Positions 6,526 through 15,496 of a DNA stretch of 62,917 nucleotides are shown in pieces. The position numbers were made by a program, and so were the translations under genes. Source of the DNA: Bacteroidales bacterium (lineage in GTDB: Bacteria; Bacteroidota; Bacteroidia; Bacteroidales; Paludibacteraceae); assembly GCA_004557405.1 (NCBI GenBank), contig SFDZ01000014.1:1-62917 (forward strand), read 5' to 3'. Each line of letters opens with the position of its first letter. Position 1 is the stretch's first letter. The notes below the pieces were generated by a model. That model worked only from the letters and a program-made list of their open reading frames with translations, was not told where the DNA came from and ran no database searches.

Positions 6526-8157
6526 TTATCTTACCACAACCTTAACGGCAGCGTTCGCGGTTTTTACTACGTAAACACCTTGTAGTGAGCCGTTTAGGCG
6601 TGTTACATCGCGACCGATCAGGTCGTAGATGCGGAACTCGCCGTTGCATACGATGCGGCCGGCTTGCGTGTAGAGACCTGCCAACTCGATTTGATCGAGA
6701 CCAACGGTGCTCTCGATGTACGAAATATTGTTGAACAAGCGCCATACGGCAGCCGCCTTGTACGCCTCTAAACTGTTGCACGGCACTTTCAGGGACGCAT
6801 CGTAGTTGGCAAAAACAGATGATGCATCGCACGAAGGCGGCTCGGCGGCATAGCAGACAATATTGATCAATTGAGTGCACTCTCCGAACGCAGACTTTCC
6901 AATGCTCGTTACAGAGTTGCCGATAGTTACCGAAGTCAGGCCGCTGCAACCGTAGAACGCATACTTTCCGATGCTCGTTACGCTGTTCGGAATCGTTACC
7001 GAAGTCAGGCCGCTGCAAGCACGGAACGCCCAATCTCCGATGCTCGTTACGGAGTTGCCGATGGTTACCGATGTCAGGCCGCTACAACCACGGAACGCAT
7101 AATCTCCGATGCTCGTTACATTGTTCGGAATCGTTACCGAAGTCAAATTCTCCATACCGTAGCACAAGTATGCCGGAATATGCTCCACCTCACTGCCAAA
7201 CGTAAAGGAGGTGATTTGGGACTTAATATCATAAAAAGGTGCATAACCGCTACCTCTAAAATCCGCACAATTTTTGGCATTCCACACCACCGAAGTCAGG
7301 CCGCTACAAGCTTCGAACGCATAATCTCCGATGCTCGTTACACTGTTCGGAATCGTTACCGAAGTCAGGCCGCTGCAACCACGGAACGCATAATCTCCGA
7401 TGCTCGTTACACTATTAGGTATCGTTACCGAATTCAGGCCGCTGCAACCCCAGAACGCAGAACGACCGATGCTCATTACAGAGTTCGGTATCGTTACCGA
7501 AGTCAGGCTGCTGCAATACTTGAACGCATACTCTCTGATGCTCGTTACGCTGTTCGGTATCGTTATTGAAGTCAGACCGCTGCAACCGGAGAACGCATAC
7601 TCTCCGATGCTCGTTACGCTGTTAGGAATCGTTATTGAAATCAGGCCGCTGCAACCGGAGAACGCATAATTTCCGATGCTCGTTACGCTGTTAGGTATTA
7701 CCAAATCTTTCACCTCCACATCGTTGATATATAAATTGTATGAATATACCGTGGAATTGGCGCTATAATTCCCAAAGTTAATACCACACCAACCTGCAAT
7801 ATCGCCCGTATAGTTGGTTTTGATCAGGCTGCTGCAACCGGAGAACGCAAACTCTCCGATGCTCGTTACGCTGTTAGGAATCGTTACCGACGTCAGGCCG
7901 CTGCAATACTCGAACGCAGAACCGCCGATGCTCGTTACGGAGTAACTTTTATCACCGTAGGTTACGGTAGCGGGAATGACCACATCGCCCGTGTATTCAT
8001 CGTATTCAGAGGAATAACTTCCGCGGTAGGTAACTGTGGCAGTAAGGTTGGTGGCGTCAAAGTTGTAATAGATGCCATCCACGGCGGTGTCGCTTGCAAA
8101 GAGCGCACCGGCACTTAATGTAAGTGCAGTAAATAGGGTAAAAAATTTGGTTTTCAT
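6526..8157 (-). CDS. BspA-like leucine-rich repeat surface protein with T9SS-like tail
   Basis: 543 residues. A signal peptide (MKTKFFTLFTALTLSAGALFAS) leads into a short N-terminal beta region. Twelve LRR_5/BspA units of about 23 residues follow, with the core 'LTSVTIPNSVTSIGxxAFxxCSG', interrupted by two non-repeat inserts (about residues 110-150 and 295-330). The last about 60 residues (GEFRIYDLIGRDV...LQGVYVVKT...KVVV) look like a T9SS type A sorting domain. BspA family members bind host matrix or other bacteria; that role here is inference. The units are nearly identical at DNA level. A -7 element TATCTTTG at 8391-8398 gives a leader of about 230 nt. Confidence 0.85.
   Translation of the reverse strand: MKTKFFTLFTALTLSAGALFASDTAVDGIYYNFDATNLTATVTYRGSYSSEYDEYTGDVVIPATVTYGDKSYSVTSIGGSAFEYCSGLTSVTIPNSVTSIGEFAFSGCSSLIKTNYTGDIAGWCGINFGNYSANSTVYSYNLYINDVEVKDLVIPNSVTSIGNYAFSGCSGLISITIPNSVTSIGEYAFSGCSGLTSITIPNSVTSIREYAFKYCSSLTSVTIPNSVMSIGRSAFWGCSGLNSVTIPNSVTSIGDYAFRGCSGLTSVTIPNSVTSIGDYAFEACSGLTSVVWNAKNCADFRGSGYAPFYDIKSQITSFTFGSEVEHIPAYLCYGMENLTSVTIPNNVTSIGDYAFRGCSGLTSVTIGNSVTSIGDWAFRACSGLTSVTIPNSVTSIGKYAFYGCSGLTSVTIGNSVTSIGKSAFGECTQLINIVCYAAEPPSCDASSVFANYDASLKVPCNSLEAYKAAAVWRLFNNISYIESTVGLDQIELAGLYTQAGRIVCNGEFRIYDLIGRDVTRLNGSLQGVYVVKTANAAVKVVVR
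6880..7930 (-). repeat. Tandem about 69-bp coding repeats
   Basis: Twelve LRR units within the BspA-like gene share long near-identical stretches at DNA level (for example ATGCTCGTTACGCTGTT and GTTACCGAAGTCAGGCCGCTG, plus-strand sense). Synonymous sites are also conserved, which points to recent unit duplication or gene conversion rather than old divergence. Confidence 0.8.
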
Positions 8158-8412
8158 AGTTTTTTTGTTAGGTTGTTTTTAATTTGTTTTTTTTCTGCCT
8201 ACTCTGTTTTTATCCGATTTTCGGCATTCTCCACAGCACCGGGAAAATGGTTGGTATGTGCGCATAAAAAGAGCGTGGTGCTTTTCGTTTATTTTGAGTT
8301 TTCGAGATGCGCACACGAAACGTGTTCGTGCTTCTATTCCATAGGCAAAAAAATGGTTTTGTCGGTTGTTTGTGTTTCATTACTTGTTGGCAAAGATACA
8401 CATTTTTTGTGA
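8158..8412 (-). promoter_or_regulatory. Long 5' leader and promoter of the BspA-like gene
   Basis: The intergenic region contains a minus-strand -7 box TATCTTTG at 8391-8398; I see no clear -33 TTTG. The resulting leader of about 230 nt holds a 9-bp long-range stem (TGTGCGCAT at 8257-8265 with ATGCGCACA at 8307-8315) and a smaller CACGAA/TTCGTG hairpin between 8316 and 8331. No ORF in it looks real. Confidence 0.4.
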
Positions 8413-8450
8413 TAAAAAAACGTGGCAACCACAAAAATGGTCGCCACGTT
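8413..8450 (-). terminator. Intrinsic terminator of the gyrA/TPR operon
   Basis: Arms 8419-8430 and 8439-8450 (AACGTGGC core, one internal mismatch) followed on the minus strand by a run of T (plus-strand A 8414-8420), 25 bp after the TPR gene stop. Confidence 0.8.
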
Positions 8451-8475
8451 GTGAGCGTGTTTTAATCTACTGATT

Positions 8476-9723
8476 TTACAGCGCTTTCAGTTGTGCGTTC
8501 ACGCGATCGTATTTGCTTTGGTACGACGAATCGGTGCGCAACAGGCGATAATACACCGACCTCAAGGTGCGCAAGTTGTCGGCATCTTCGGGGTTGAGTT
8601 CGGCCGCTTTTTCGAAATAAGGCAACGACTCTTTGTACGTTTCGAGTGCCTGTTTTTCGAGCGCATCGGCTTGTTTCAAGTCGCGCGTGGCCACAGCCTG
8701 ATCTTCGAGTTTGTAGGCACGGTTGTACACCATGCGTCCTTTGTCGTTCAGGGCTTTGACGTTCATCGGGTCGAGTTGCAAGGCTTTGTCGTAAAAACGT
8801 TCGGCCTCTTCGTTCCTATTCAGTGTTTCCATCACGCTACCCTTCACGTCGTAGTATTGCGCATTGGTGGGGTCTTGCTCTATGGCTTTGTCCAAATAGG
8901 CAATGCCCTCTTCTTCTTGTCCGTTGAAAATCATGAAGTTAATCAAATTTCCGAGGAAGAAAAATTCGTTCGGAAAACGTTTGTAGCCTTCCTCGAGCGT
9001 GCGCACATAATTGATGGTGTCGAAACGTTCTTTGTACAAGTCGCTCAAGTGTTGTGCGATATACACTTCTTCGTAGCCTTTATCTTTTATTTGTTCGAAA
9101 ATCTCCAACGTTTTGTCGCTTTTGTCCATGCGTTCGTACGCCAATGCTGTGTAGTAGCGTATCTGATAATATATGGTGTCTTTGACAAACGGATTTTCGT
9201 CGCCGGCAAACATAGCCAAATCGGGGATTCCGGTGTGTACTTCGAATGCGCGGATGGCTTTTTCGAAATCGCGATTGTTGTAGGCATTGATGCCATAGTT
9301 CACCAGCACCATTTGTTGATAGTACTTTTGCATGGCTTTGCGAATGGATTTGGAATACTTTGGTTTGACCTTGCCTTTGGCGTTCGGCTGTAGGTCTTTG
9401 TCGTAGGCCACCACATAGTAATCGTGCGATTTGATGGCGCTTTCGCCTTGCAAGTCGGCATTTGCCGTGCCGCCCACCATCGATTTGTAGATGTCGTTAT
9501 CGACAATTTTTTCGTACACCAATCCGGCCACATACCACGTGTCGGCTGCGTCTTTGGTGGTTTCGTCCTGCAAGGCGGCTTCGATGGCGGTTTTTGCTCC
9601 TTCGAAGTCGGGTGCTTCCGTGTTCATGGCTTTGTTTTTGGCCAACGACACATTCTTTTTCTGAGCGGAGCCAGCAGCAACTACACCGAGTGCCAACATG
9701 GCAACAAGAACTAATTTTTTCAT
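8476..9723 (-). CDS. Secreted/periplasmic tetratricopeptide repeat protein
   Basis: 415 residues from ATG at 9723 (MKKLVLVAMLALGVVAAGSAQ), a clear signal peptide. The longer open frame upstream only overlaps gyrA. TPR-like units occur through the chain (AYNNRDFEKAIRAFE, TLEIFEQIKDKGYEEV, EGIAYLDKAIEQDPTNAQYY, EAERFYDKALQLDPMNVKAL, SLPYFEKAAELNPEDADN). It starts 25 bp after the gyrA stop and shares its transcript. TPR scaffolds like this usually assemble envelope complexes; the partner is unknown. Confidence 0.85.
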   Translation of the reverse strand: MKKLVLVAMLALGVVAAGSAQKKNVSLAKNKAMNTEAPDFEGAKTAIEAALQDETTKDAADTWYVAGLVYEKIVDNDIYKSMVGGTANADLQGESAIKSHDYYVVAYDKDLQPNAKGKVKPKYSKSIRKAMQKYYQQMVLVNYGINAYNNRDFEKAIRAFEVHTGIPDLAMFAGDENPFVKDTIYYQIRYYTALAYERMDKSDKTLEIFEQIKDKGYEEVYIAQHLSDLYKERFDTINYVRTLEEGYKRFPNEFFFLGNLINFMIFNGQEEEGIAYLDKAIEQDPTNAQYYDVKGSVMETLNRNEEAERFYDKALQLDPMNVKALNDKGRMVYNRAYKLEDQAVATRDLKQADALEKQALETYKESLPYFEKAAELNPEDADNLRTLRSVYYRLLRTDSSYQSKYDRVNAQLKAL

Positions 9724-9748
9724 GATGTTACACATTTTTGATTGAGGT

Positions 9749-12310
9749 TTATTCTTCGTTATTGATAGTTTCGGTTGTTTCGGGCGTCTCGTTTTCCGGT
9801 TCTTCGGTTTCGGCCGACACTTTGCACACCGATGCAATCTCGTCGTTGCGTTTCTCCAAATTGATGAGTCGCACGCCTTGTGTGGCGCGTCCCATCAGGC
9901 GCAAATCGGCCACTTTCAGTCGGATGGTGATGCCCGATTTGTTGATAATCATCAGGTCGTTGTCGTCCGACACACTCATTATGGCAACCAACTTGCCGGT
10001 TTTTTCGGTGATGTTCATCGTGCGAACGCCTTTGCCGCCGCGGTGTGTGATGCGGTAAATGTCGTTGGGTTGACCGTTTTCGTCGAGCACGATGTTGCCC
10101 TGTTCGTCTTTTTCGACGATGTTTGTGCGTTTGCCGTAGCCTTTTTCGGAGATGACCAAAATCGATTCATTCGAACGTGCATCGCCGCACACCATACCGA
10201 TGATTTCGTCGTCGTCGCCATCGATAGTCATGCCGCGCACGCCGGTGGCTGTGCGTCCCATCTCGCGCACTTGCGATTCGTGGAAACGTATGGCACGACC
10301 ATTCTTGTTGGCCAACAATATTTCGCTGTCGCCGGTGGTCAGGCACACTTGAATCACCCTGTCGTCGTCGCGAATGGTGATGGCATTTACACCATTTTGG
10401 CGCGGCCGCGAATAGGCTTCGAGGCAGGTTTTTTTCACCACGCCTTGTTTGGTGCAGAACATCAAATAGTGCGATTTGCAAAATTCTTCGTCCTGCAGAT
10501 TGCTGATGTTGATAACAGCATTTACCTTGTCGTCGGCTTCGATATTCAGCAAATTCTGTATGGCGCGTCCCTTGCTCACTTTGGTACCTTCGGGTATGTC
10601 GTACACTTTCAGCCAATAGCAACGCCCTTTTTGGGTGAAGAACAGCATGTAGTTGTGCATCGTGGCGTTATAGAGCGATTCGATGAAATCTTCGTCGCGC
10701 GAAGACCCTCCTCTTGAGCCGACACCACCCCTATTCTGCGTTCTAAATTCTGTCAACGGCGTGCGTTTGATGTAGCCCAAATGCGATATGGTTATCACCA
10801 TCTCGTCGTCGGCATAGAAATCTTCAGGATTGAAATCGATGTCCGATGTCGGGTCGATTTCGGTGCAGCGTTCGTCGCCATATTTCTCTTTCAGTTCGGC
10901 CAATTCGTCTTTGATGATTTGGTAACGCCGTTCGATGTGTGCCAAAATATCGTTCAAATCGTTAATCAACTTCATCAGTTCGGCATATTCGTTTTTCAAC
11001 TCGTCGATGCGCAAACCGGTGAGTTGCGACAGACGCATATCGACAATGGCTTTCGATTGCAATTCGTCCAATTGGAAACGTGCCTCCAAGCCGCGTTGAG
11101 CATCGGCCGGCGTGCGGCTCGCGCGAATGATGCGCACCACTTCGTCGATGTTGTCCACAGCCACAATCAAGCCTTCGAGAATGTGAGCACGCTCCTGCGC
11201 CTTGCGCAAATCGAATTCGGTGCGGCGCGTTACCACCTCCAAACGATGCTCTACAAAGTATTTAATAAGGTCTTTCAGGTTCAGCAGTTTCGGCCGCCCT
11301 TTGACCAATGCTATGTTGTTGACACTGAACGACGACATCAAGGCGGTCATGTTCATCAAGTGGTTGATTACCACATTGGCGTTGGCGTCGCGTTTCACAT
11401 CGATGACGATGCGCATGCCTTGACGGTCGGATTCGTCGTTGACATTCGATATGCCGGTGATTTTGCCTTCGCTGGCGAGCCCACGAATCGATTCGATGAG
11501 TTCGGCTTTGTTCACGCCATACGGAATTTCGGTTACAATGATGCGTTCGTGTCCGGTGTCGGAAACTTCGATGTTGGTTTTCGAACGAATAACGATGCGT
11601 CCGCGACCGGTTTCAAAGGCATCTTTGATGCCGGAGCAGCCGCAAATGATGCCGCCCGTGGGGAAATCCGGACCTTTGATGTAGTGCATCAGTTCGCTCA
11701 CTTCGATGTCCTGATTGTCGATATAGGCGGCGATGGCATCGACCGTTTCCGACAAATTGTGCGTAGGCATATTGGTGGCCATACCCACTGCGATGCCGTT
11801 GGCGCCGTTGACCAACAAATTGGGCAAACGTGCCGGCAACACGCGCGGCTCTTTCAGGCGTTCGTCAAAGTTGGGGTCGAAATCGACCGTTTCCTTGTCG
11901 ATGTCTTTCAACATCTCGAGGGCTATTTTCGACATGCGGGCTTCGGTGTAACGCATAGCCGCAGCACCATCGCCATCGACCGAACCGAAGTTACCCTGCC
12001 CATCGACCAGCGTGTAGCGCAACGCCCACGGCTGTGCCATACGCACCAACGTACCATAAATAGACGAGTCGCCGTGCGGGTGGTATTTACCCATCACCTC
12101 GCCCACAATACGGGCCGATTTGTAATAAGGTTTGTCGGGCATAGCACCCAACTCGTTCATGCCAAACAATACACGACGATGAACAGGCTTGAAACCGTCG
12201 CGCACATCGGGCAACGCACGCGAAACAATGACAGACATCGAGTAATCGATGTACGCCTGCTTCATCTCTTCGTTAATGTCAATCTTGATAAGTCTTTCTT
12301 GTTCAATCAT
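9749..12310 (-). CDS. gyrA: DNA gyrase subunit A
   Basis: 853 residues, normal length. GyrA cleaves and rejoins DNA during ATP-driven negative supercoiling with GyrB. The catalytic tyrosine is Y121 in AMRYTEARM. The quinolone-determining region reads HPHGDSSIYG with D81 and S82 intact. The C-terminal half contains repeated beta-pinwheel blades (for example GYIKRTPLTEF, GVVKKT, GYGKRTN, GITIRLK) and a GyrA-box-like QNRGGVGSRG. The tail is acidic (EETEEPENETPETTE). Compare with the shorter-winged ParC at 27520-30357; the pinwheel and GyrA box identify this one as gyrase. Confidence 0.96.
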   Translation of the reverse strand: MIEQERLIKIDINEEMKQAYIDYSMSVIVSRALPDVRDGFKPVHRRVLFGMNELGAMPDKPYYKSARIVGEVMGKYHPHGDSSIYGTLVRMAQPWALRYTLVDGQGNFGSVDGDGAAAMRYTEARMSKIALEMLKDIDKETVDFDPNFDERLKEPRVLPARLPNLLVNGANGIAVGMATNMPTHNLSETVDAIAAYIDNQDIEVSELMHYIKGPDFPTGGIICGCSGIKDAFETGRGRIVIRSKTNIEVSDTGHERIIVTEIPYGVNKAELIESIRGLASEGKITGISNVNDESDRQGMRIVIDVKRDANANVVINHLMNMTALMSSFSVNNIALVKGRPKLLNLKDLIKYFVEHRLEVVTRRTEFDLRKAQERAHILEGLIVAVDNIDEVVRIIRASRTPADAQRGLEARFQLDELQSKAIVDMRLSQLTGLRIDELKNEYAELMKLINDLNDILAHIERRYQIIKDELAELKEKYGDERCTEIDPTSDIDFNPEDFYADDEMVITISHLGYIKRTPLTEFRTQNRGGVGSRGGSSRDEDFIESLYNATMHNYMLFFTQKGRCYWLKVYDIPEGTKVSKGRAIQNLLNIEADDKVNAVINISNLQDEEFCKSHYLMFCTKQGVVKKTCLEAYSRPRQNGVNAITIRDDDRVIQVCLTTGDSEILLANKNGRAIRFHESQVREMGRTATGVRGMTIDGDDDEIIGMVCGDARSNESILVISEKGYGKRTNIVEKDEQGNIVLDENGQPNDIYRITHRGGKGVRTMNITEKTGKLVAIMSVSDDNDLMIINKSGITIRLKVADLRLMGRATQGVRLINLEKRNDEIASVCKVSAETEEPENETPETTETINNEE

Positions 12311-12466
12311 TTATGTAAAATTTTTGTTATATGCCTTTTAGCGTATAAAATTACAAAATTTTACCCAAATACGAAAGTATTTGACCGCAAAAGTTATCAA
12401 CAACGAAAACGGCTGCAAAAAGCATACCAAAAATAGTGTTCGCGCGTGCGCGCAAGCATTCCCGGG

Positions 12467-12877
12467 TTATTTCTTGTCGATTTGTTCGAATGTGTTGTCG
12501 TCGTAAAAGAGTATGACGCGCACGATGGAACGCTGCGTGGACGGTTCGTTTTGGAGTGATGTCGGCTGCGATGCAGTTTCAGGTGCTTGTTTTTGAGCGT
12601 ATTCGGCTGTGTACGAGGCAGTTGGCTGCGTTTGGTCGAACAAAGTGGGCTCGTAAGGATTCGTTATTTGGCCAAACATACTGCCTTTACCCAAAATAAG
12701 CCAATCTGTGCTCACTTCGGGGAAACGTTCGAGTATTTTCAGCGCCACATCCAACGACGGATTGCTGCGGCCGCTTTTGATGTGCGACATAGTGGAACGC
12801 TCCACACCAATTTCGTCGGCAAAGGCGGCCAACGTCATCGCTTTCTCTTCTAATAGTTGCAAAATACGGTCTTTCAT
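12467..12877 (-). CDS. XRE-family transcriptional regulator
   Basis: 136 residues. Residues 1-68 are a Cro/CI-type HTH (LQLLEEKAMTLAAFADEIGVERSTMSHIKSGRSNPSLDVALKILE), followed by 'VSTDWLILGKGSMF', a common continuation in Bacteroidetes XRE proteins. The C-terminal half is proline/glutamine-rich linker ending in a short IVRVILFYDDNTFEQI strand segment that could dimerise. It reads toward gyrA and stands next to a 670-bp gap with at least six TTACA-N2-TGTAA-like sites, two of which overlap its own -7 boxes. Autoregulation is therefore likely. Confidence 0.85.
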   Translation of the reverse strand: MKDRILQLLEEKAMTLAAFADEIGVERSTMSHIKSGRSNPSLDVALKILERFPEVSTDWLILGKGSMFGQITNPYEPTLFDQTQPTASYTAEYAQKQAPETASQPTSLQNEPSTQRSIVRVILFYDDNTFEQIDKK

Positions 12878-12895
12878 AAATGTAATTTTTTAAGG

Positions 12896-13327
12896 TTACA
12901 AATGTAATAATTATTTACCATTTTACAAAATACAAATGTAATTTATTTTTAACCATTAAACCGATACATTTGTAACATACTTACAAAATTCGCAAAACGA
13001 AATTAAACTAATACTTTAGTTATTTTTACTAATCAACTCATTTACAAATAATAAATAGATTTATAAAAGCGTCTATCGCCCATTTTAAGCAAGCGCTCTA
13101 CTCTGCTGCCGACATTTCTTTTTGTTTTACTTTAATAAATAGAGTTAAAACGCTGATTATCAAAAACTAAACTCTTATAAATTTGACTTGTTAACGCAAA
13201 AATGGCAATTCTTACAGATTGTAAGTTGTGAATTATTTTTGTAACACTCCACCTATTTATATTTGTAATTTCTGCCTGAATTTATTTTATTTACATTTGT
13301 AACGCGATGAAGTATTTACATTTGTGA
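12896..13327. promoter_or_regulatory. Cluster of TTACA-NN-TGTAA operator-like palindromes
   Basis: Copies: TTACAAATGTAA 12896-12907, ATACAAATGTAA 12930-12941, ATACATTTGTAA 12964-12975, a 3-nt-spacer version CTTACAGATTGTAAG 13211-13225, TTATATTTGTAA 13257-13268, TTACATTTGTAA 13291-13302 and TTACATTTGTGA 13316-13327. Most contain TACATTTG, a perfect TAnnTTTG -7 box: the first two on the minus strand facing the XRE gene, the others on the plus strand. A protein bound there would block RNA polymerase. The XRE protein is the obvious candidate. Confidence 0.6.
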
Positions 13328-13477
13328 ATCTTAAAAATGTTATTCCCAATTGAAAAAATGTAGTTTGTCAAAAAAAATGCGTTATTTGCAACGCATTGTA
13401 CGGGTCGTTGTCAAATACGCAATTCTCGCGGCAGTTTGTTTTACGCTATAACTATGGCGTATTTGTACACACACAGC
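13328..13477. other. AT-rich gap with hairpins, no gene seen
   Basis: The gap 12878-13545 has no credible ORF. Beyond the operator cluster it holds an 8-bp perfect hairpin (AATGCGTT 13376-13383 / AACGCATT 13390-13397) and a 5-bp TACGC...GCGTA stem at 13442-13461. Plus-strand -7 boxes at 13292-13299 and 13317-13324 point into this stretch, so a small RNA is possible but unproven. Confidence 0.35.
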
Positions 13478-13514
13478 AAAAAAAAACGGTTCACCCTTCA
13501 TAGGGAAAACCGTT
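13478..13514 (-). terminator. Intrinsic terminator of the fabG-lolA-nif3-zinc-ribbon operon
   Basis: Arms 13485-13497 (AACGGTT..CCCT) and 13502-13514 (AGGG..AACCGTT) with a 4-nt loop, followed on the minus strand by T9 (plus-strand A 13478-13486). It lies 31 bp after the stop at 13546. Confidence 0.8.
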
Positions 13515-13545
13515 CCATAAACAAATAAAAATATGAATAAGAAAT

Positions 13546-14334
13546 TTACTCTGCAGCGCTACTCTGTTCTGCATCTCTTTCGAGTGTCAACTCGTGGTCA
13601 ACCAAAATGCGACCACAATATTCGCAAACAATAATTTTTTTGCGTTGGCGAATGTCCAATTGGCGTTGAGGCGGAATTTTGTTGAAGCAACCACCGCACG
13701 CGTCGCGTTCTACACTAACGACAGCCAAGCCGTTATGTGCATTTTTGCGGATGCGTTTGAAAGCCGTCAGCAAGCGTGGCTCGATTTTTTCTTCGAGGCC
13801 GAGCGCTTTTACGCGCAAACGCTCTTCTTCTTGTTTGGTTTCGGCTACGATTTCGTTCAATTCGCTTTTTTTCTGCACTAAATCGTCGTTGCGCTCCAAG
13901 CAGCGTTGTTTGGCCGTTTCCATATCGGCCATTTTGGTTTCTTCTTCGGCGGTGTATTCGCGTATGTGTTTTTCGGACAATTCGATTTCCAGATTTTGGA
14001 ATTCGATTTCTTTCGACAGCGCGTCATACTCGCGATTGTTGCGCACGTTGTTTTGTTGTTCGGTGTTTTTTTCGATTTTGGCGCGCGATTCTTCGATTTT
14101 GATTTTTTCGGCTTCGATGCGTTTGCGCAAATCGACTATATCGTTGTGATATTTCTCGATACGCGTTTGCAAACCGGCGATTTCGTCTTCGAGATCTTGC
14201 ACTTCGAGCGGAAGTTCGCCGCGCAAAGTCTTAATTTTGTCGATTTCGGATACGACACGTTGCAAATCGTAGAGTGCTTTCAGGCGCGCTTCTACCGAAA
14301 CCTCTTTTACTTCGGGTGTTTTTTGTTCTGCCAT
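13546..14334 (-). CDS. Coiled-coil protein with C4 zinc ribbon (CT398-like)
   Basis: 262 residues. About 190 residues form a long antiparallel coiled coil (LKALYDLQRVVSEIDKIKTL ... RLRVKALGLEEKI). A C-terminal zinc ribbon follows, with CGGC and CEYC supplying the four cysteines, separated by IPPQRQLDIRQRKKIIV. This architecture is that of the CT398/FlgZ-like family, whose members bind RNA polymerase sigma-54 or secretion partners in some bacteria; the role in Bacteroidetes is not settled. It is the last gene of the operon, 44 bp after nif3. Confidence 0.85.
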   Translation of the reverse strand: MAEQKTPEVKEVSVEARLKALYDLQRVVSEIDKIKTLRGELPLEVQDLEDEIAGLQTRIEKYHNDIVDLRKRIEAEKIKIEESRAKIEKNTEQQNNVRNNREYDALSKEIEFQNLEIELSEKHIREYTAEEETKMADMETAKQRCLERNDDLVQKKSELNEIVAETKQEEERLRVKALGLEEKIEPRLLTAFKRIRKNAHNGLAVVSVERDACGGCFNKIPPQRQLDIRQRKKIIVCEYCGRILVDHELTLERDAEQSSAAE

Positions 14335-14378
14335 AATTATATGATTTCCAATTATTTATACGTTTTTACGATGGTTCA

Positions 14379-15473
14379 TCAGAGTACAAACACGCGTTTG
14401 GGTTCTGATGTTGCCAATCGAATTGCAAAGTTAGGAATTTTTTTTGATAATTGTTCCAAAAATATCTCTTTTGTAAACTGTTCCGATTCAAAATGTCCGA
14501 TATCGGCTATCAAGAGTCGATTGTCGGCTTCGAAAAAGCGGTGATATGTTACATCGGCGGTTACATAGACATCGGCTTGTGCGGCTTTGGCGTCGGCTAT
14601 GAAATCGGCTCCGCTGCCTCCACACAGCGCAATGCGTTGCACAGGGTGTCCGAGCAGTGGCGAATGTTTGACGGCCGCAGTGCCAAACGTGTGTTTGAGG
14701 CGTTGCAAAAATTCTGTTTCGTCCATGCTTTCGGGCAGATTGCCTACCACGCCCAATCCGGCAGTTTGCCATCTGTTGTTCAGCGCAATGAGGTCGAAAG
14801 CCGGTTCTTCGTAAGGATGCGCACGCAGCAAAGCCGCTACGACGGCCGCTTGCCGGAATGTTGGCAACACGACCTCCAAGCGTGTTTCGGGTTCGGTGTG
14901 CACCTCGCCTATGGCGCCACAAAACGGGTGCGTGTCGGCACCGGCTCTGAATGTGCCCAAACCATCGGTGGCATAACTGCAAGCGTCGTAATGGCCGATG
15001 TGTCCGGCACCGGCGGCAAACAAGGCTGTGCGCACTTGTTCGAGGTGCGCCGTCGGCACGAATGTGGTCAGTTTCAGCAACTTATGTTGTTGAGGTACGA
15101 GTATTTGCAGATTTTGCAGTCCGAGTTTTTCGGCCATTTTGAAACTGACGCCTCCCCAAACGCTGTCCATACAGGTGTGTGCGGCGTAGATGGCGATGTC
15201 GTTTTTGATGGCTGCCACGACGCAGCGTTCGACTTCGTTGCGTCCGGTGATTGATTTTAATCCTCTGAAAATGAGTGGATGATGCGAAATTATCAGATTG
15301 CAGCCGTGTTGTTTGGCCTCGTCGATTACCTGTTCGGACACGTCGATGCACAGCAAAATGCCGTTGATGTCGGCTTGGCGCTGCCCTACCAATAAGCCGC
15401 AGTTGTCAAAATCTTCCTGCAAGGCTGTAGGAGCGATTTGTTCCAATGCGTCGATTATGTGTTGGAGTTGCAT
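14379..15473 (-). CDS. Nif3-like dinuclear metal centre protein (YqfO type)
   Basis: 364 residues. Metal-ligand motifs of the Nif3/DUF34 family are present: ISHHPLIFRG, HTCMDS (usually HTNLD) and, near the C-terminus, DIGHFESEQ. Residues about 130-235 form the PII-like insert found in the long YqfO subgroup (ending in HPYEEPAFDL). The proteins form toroidal hexamers with two metal ions per subunit; the substrate is unknown, with links to GTP cyclohydrolase I-like chemistry. It sits between lolA (23 bp) and the zinc-ribbon gene, a conserved Bacteroidetes pairing. Confidence 0.92.
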   Translation of the reverse strand: MQLQHIIDALEQIAPTALQEDFDNCGLLVGQRQADINGILLCIDVSEQVIDEAKQHGCNLIISHHPLIFRGLKSITGRNEVERCVVAAIKNDIAIYAAHTCMDSVWGGVSFKMAEKLGLQNLQILVPQQHKLLKLTTFVPTAHLEQVRTALFAAGAGHIGHYDACSYATDGLGTFRAGADTHPFCGAIGEVHTEPETRLEVVLPTFRQAAVVAALLRAHPYEEPAFDLIALNNRWQTAGLGVVGNLPESMDETEFLQRLKHTFGTAAVKHSPLLGHPVQRIALCGGSGADFIADAKAAQADVYVTADVTYHRFFEADNRLLIADIGHFESEQFTKEIFLEQLSKKIPNFAIRLATSEPKRVFVL

Positions 15474-15496
15474 GTGGCTTGGCGTGTTTTGGACTA

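Noticed and set aside
6871..7569. Long antisense ORF (232 codons) opposite the BspA-like repeats
   Set aside because: It is an open frame created by repetitive coding DNA: no start context, arginine/serine-rich repeats, and the sense strand has a clear protein.
12053..12070. Glycine at GyrA position 86 (HPHGDSSIYG), the site equivalent to E. coli D87
   Set aside because: Glycine here appears normal for Bacteroidales GyrA as I remember it, and S82 and D81 are intact, so it is not evidence of quinolone resistance.
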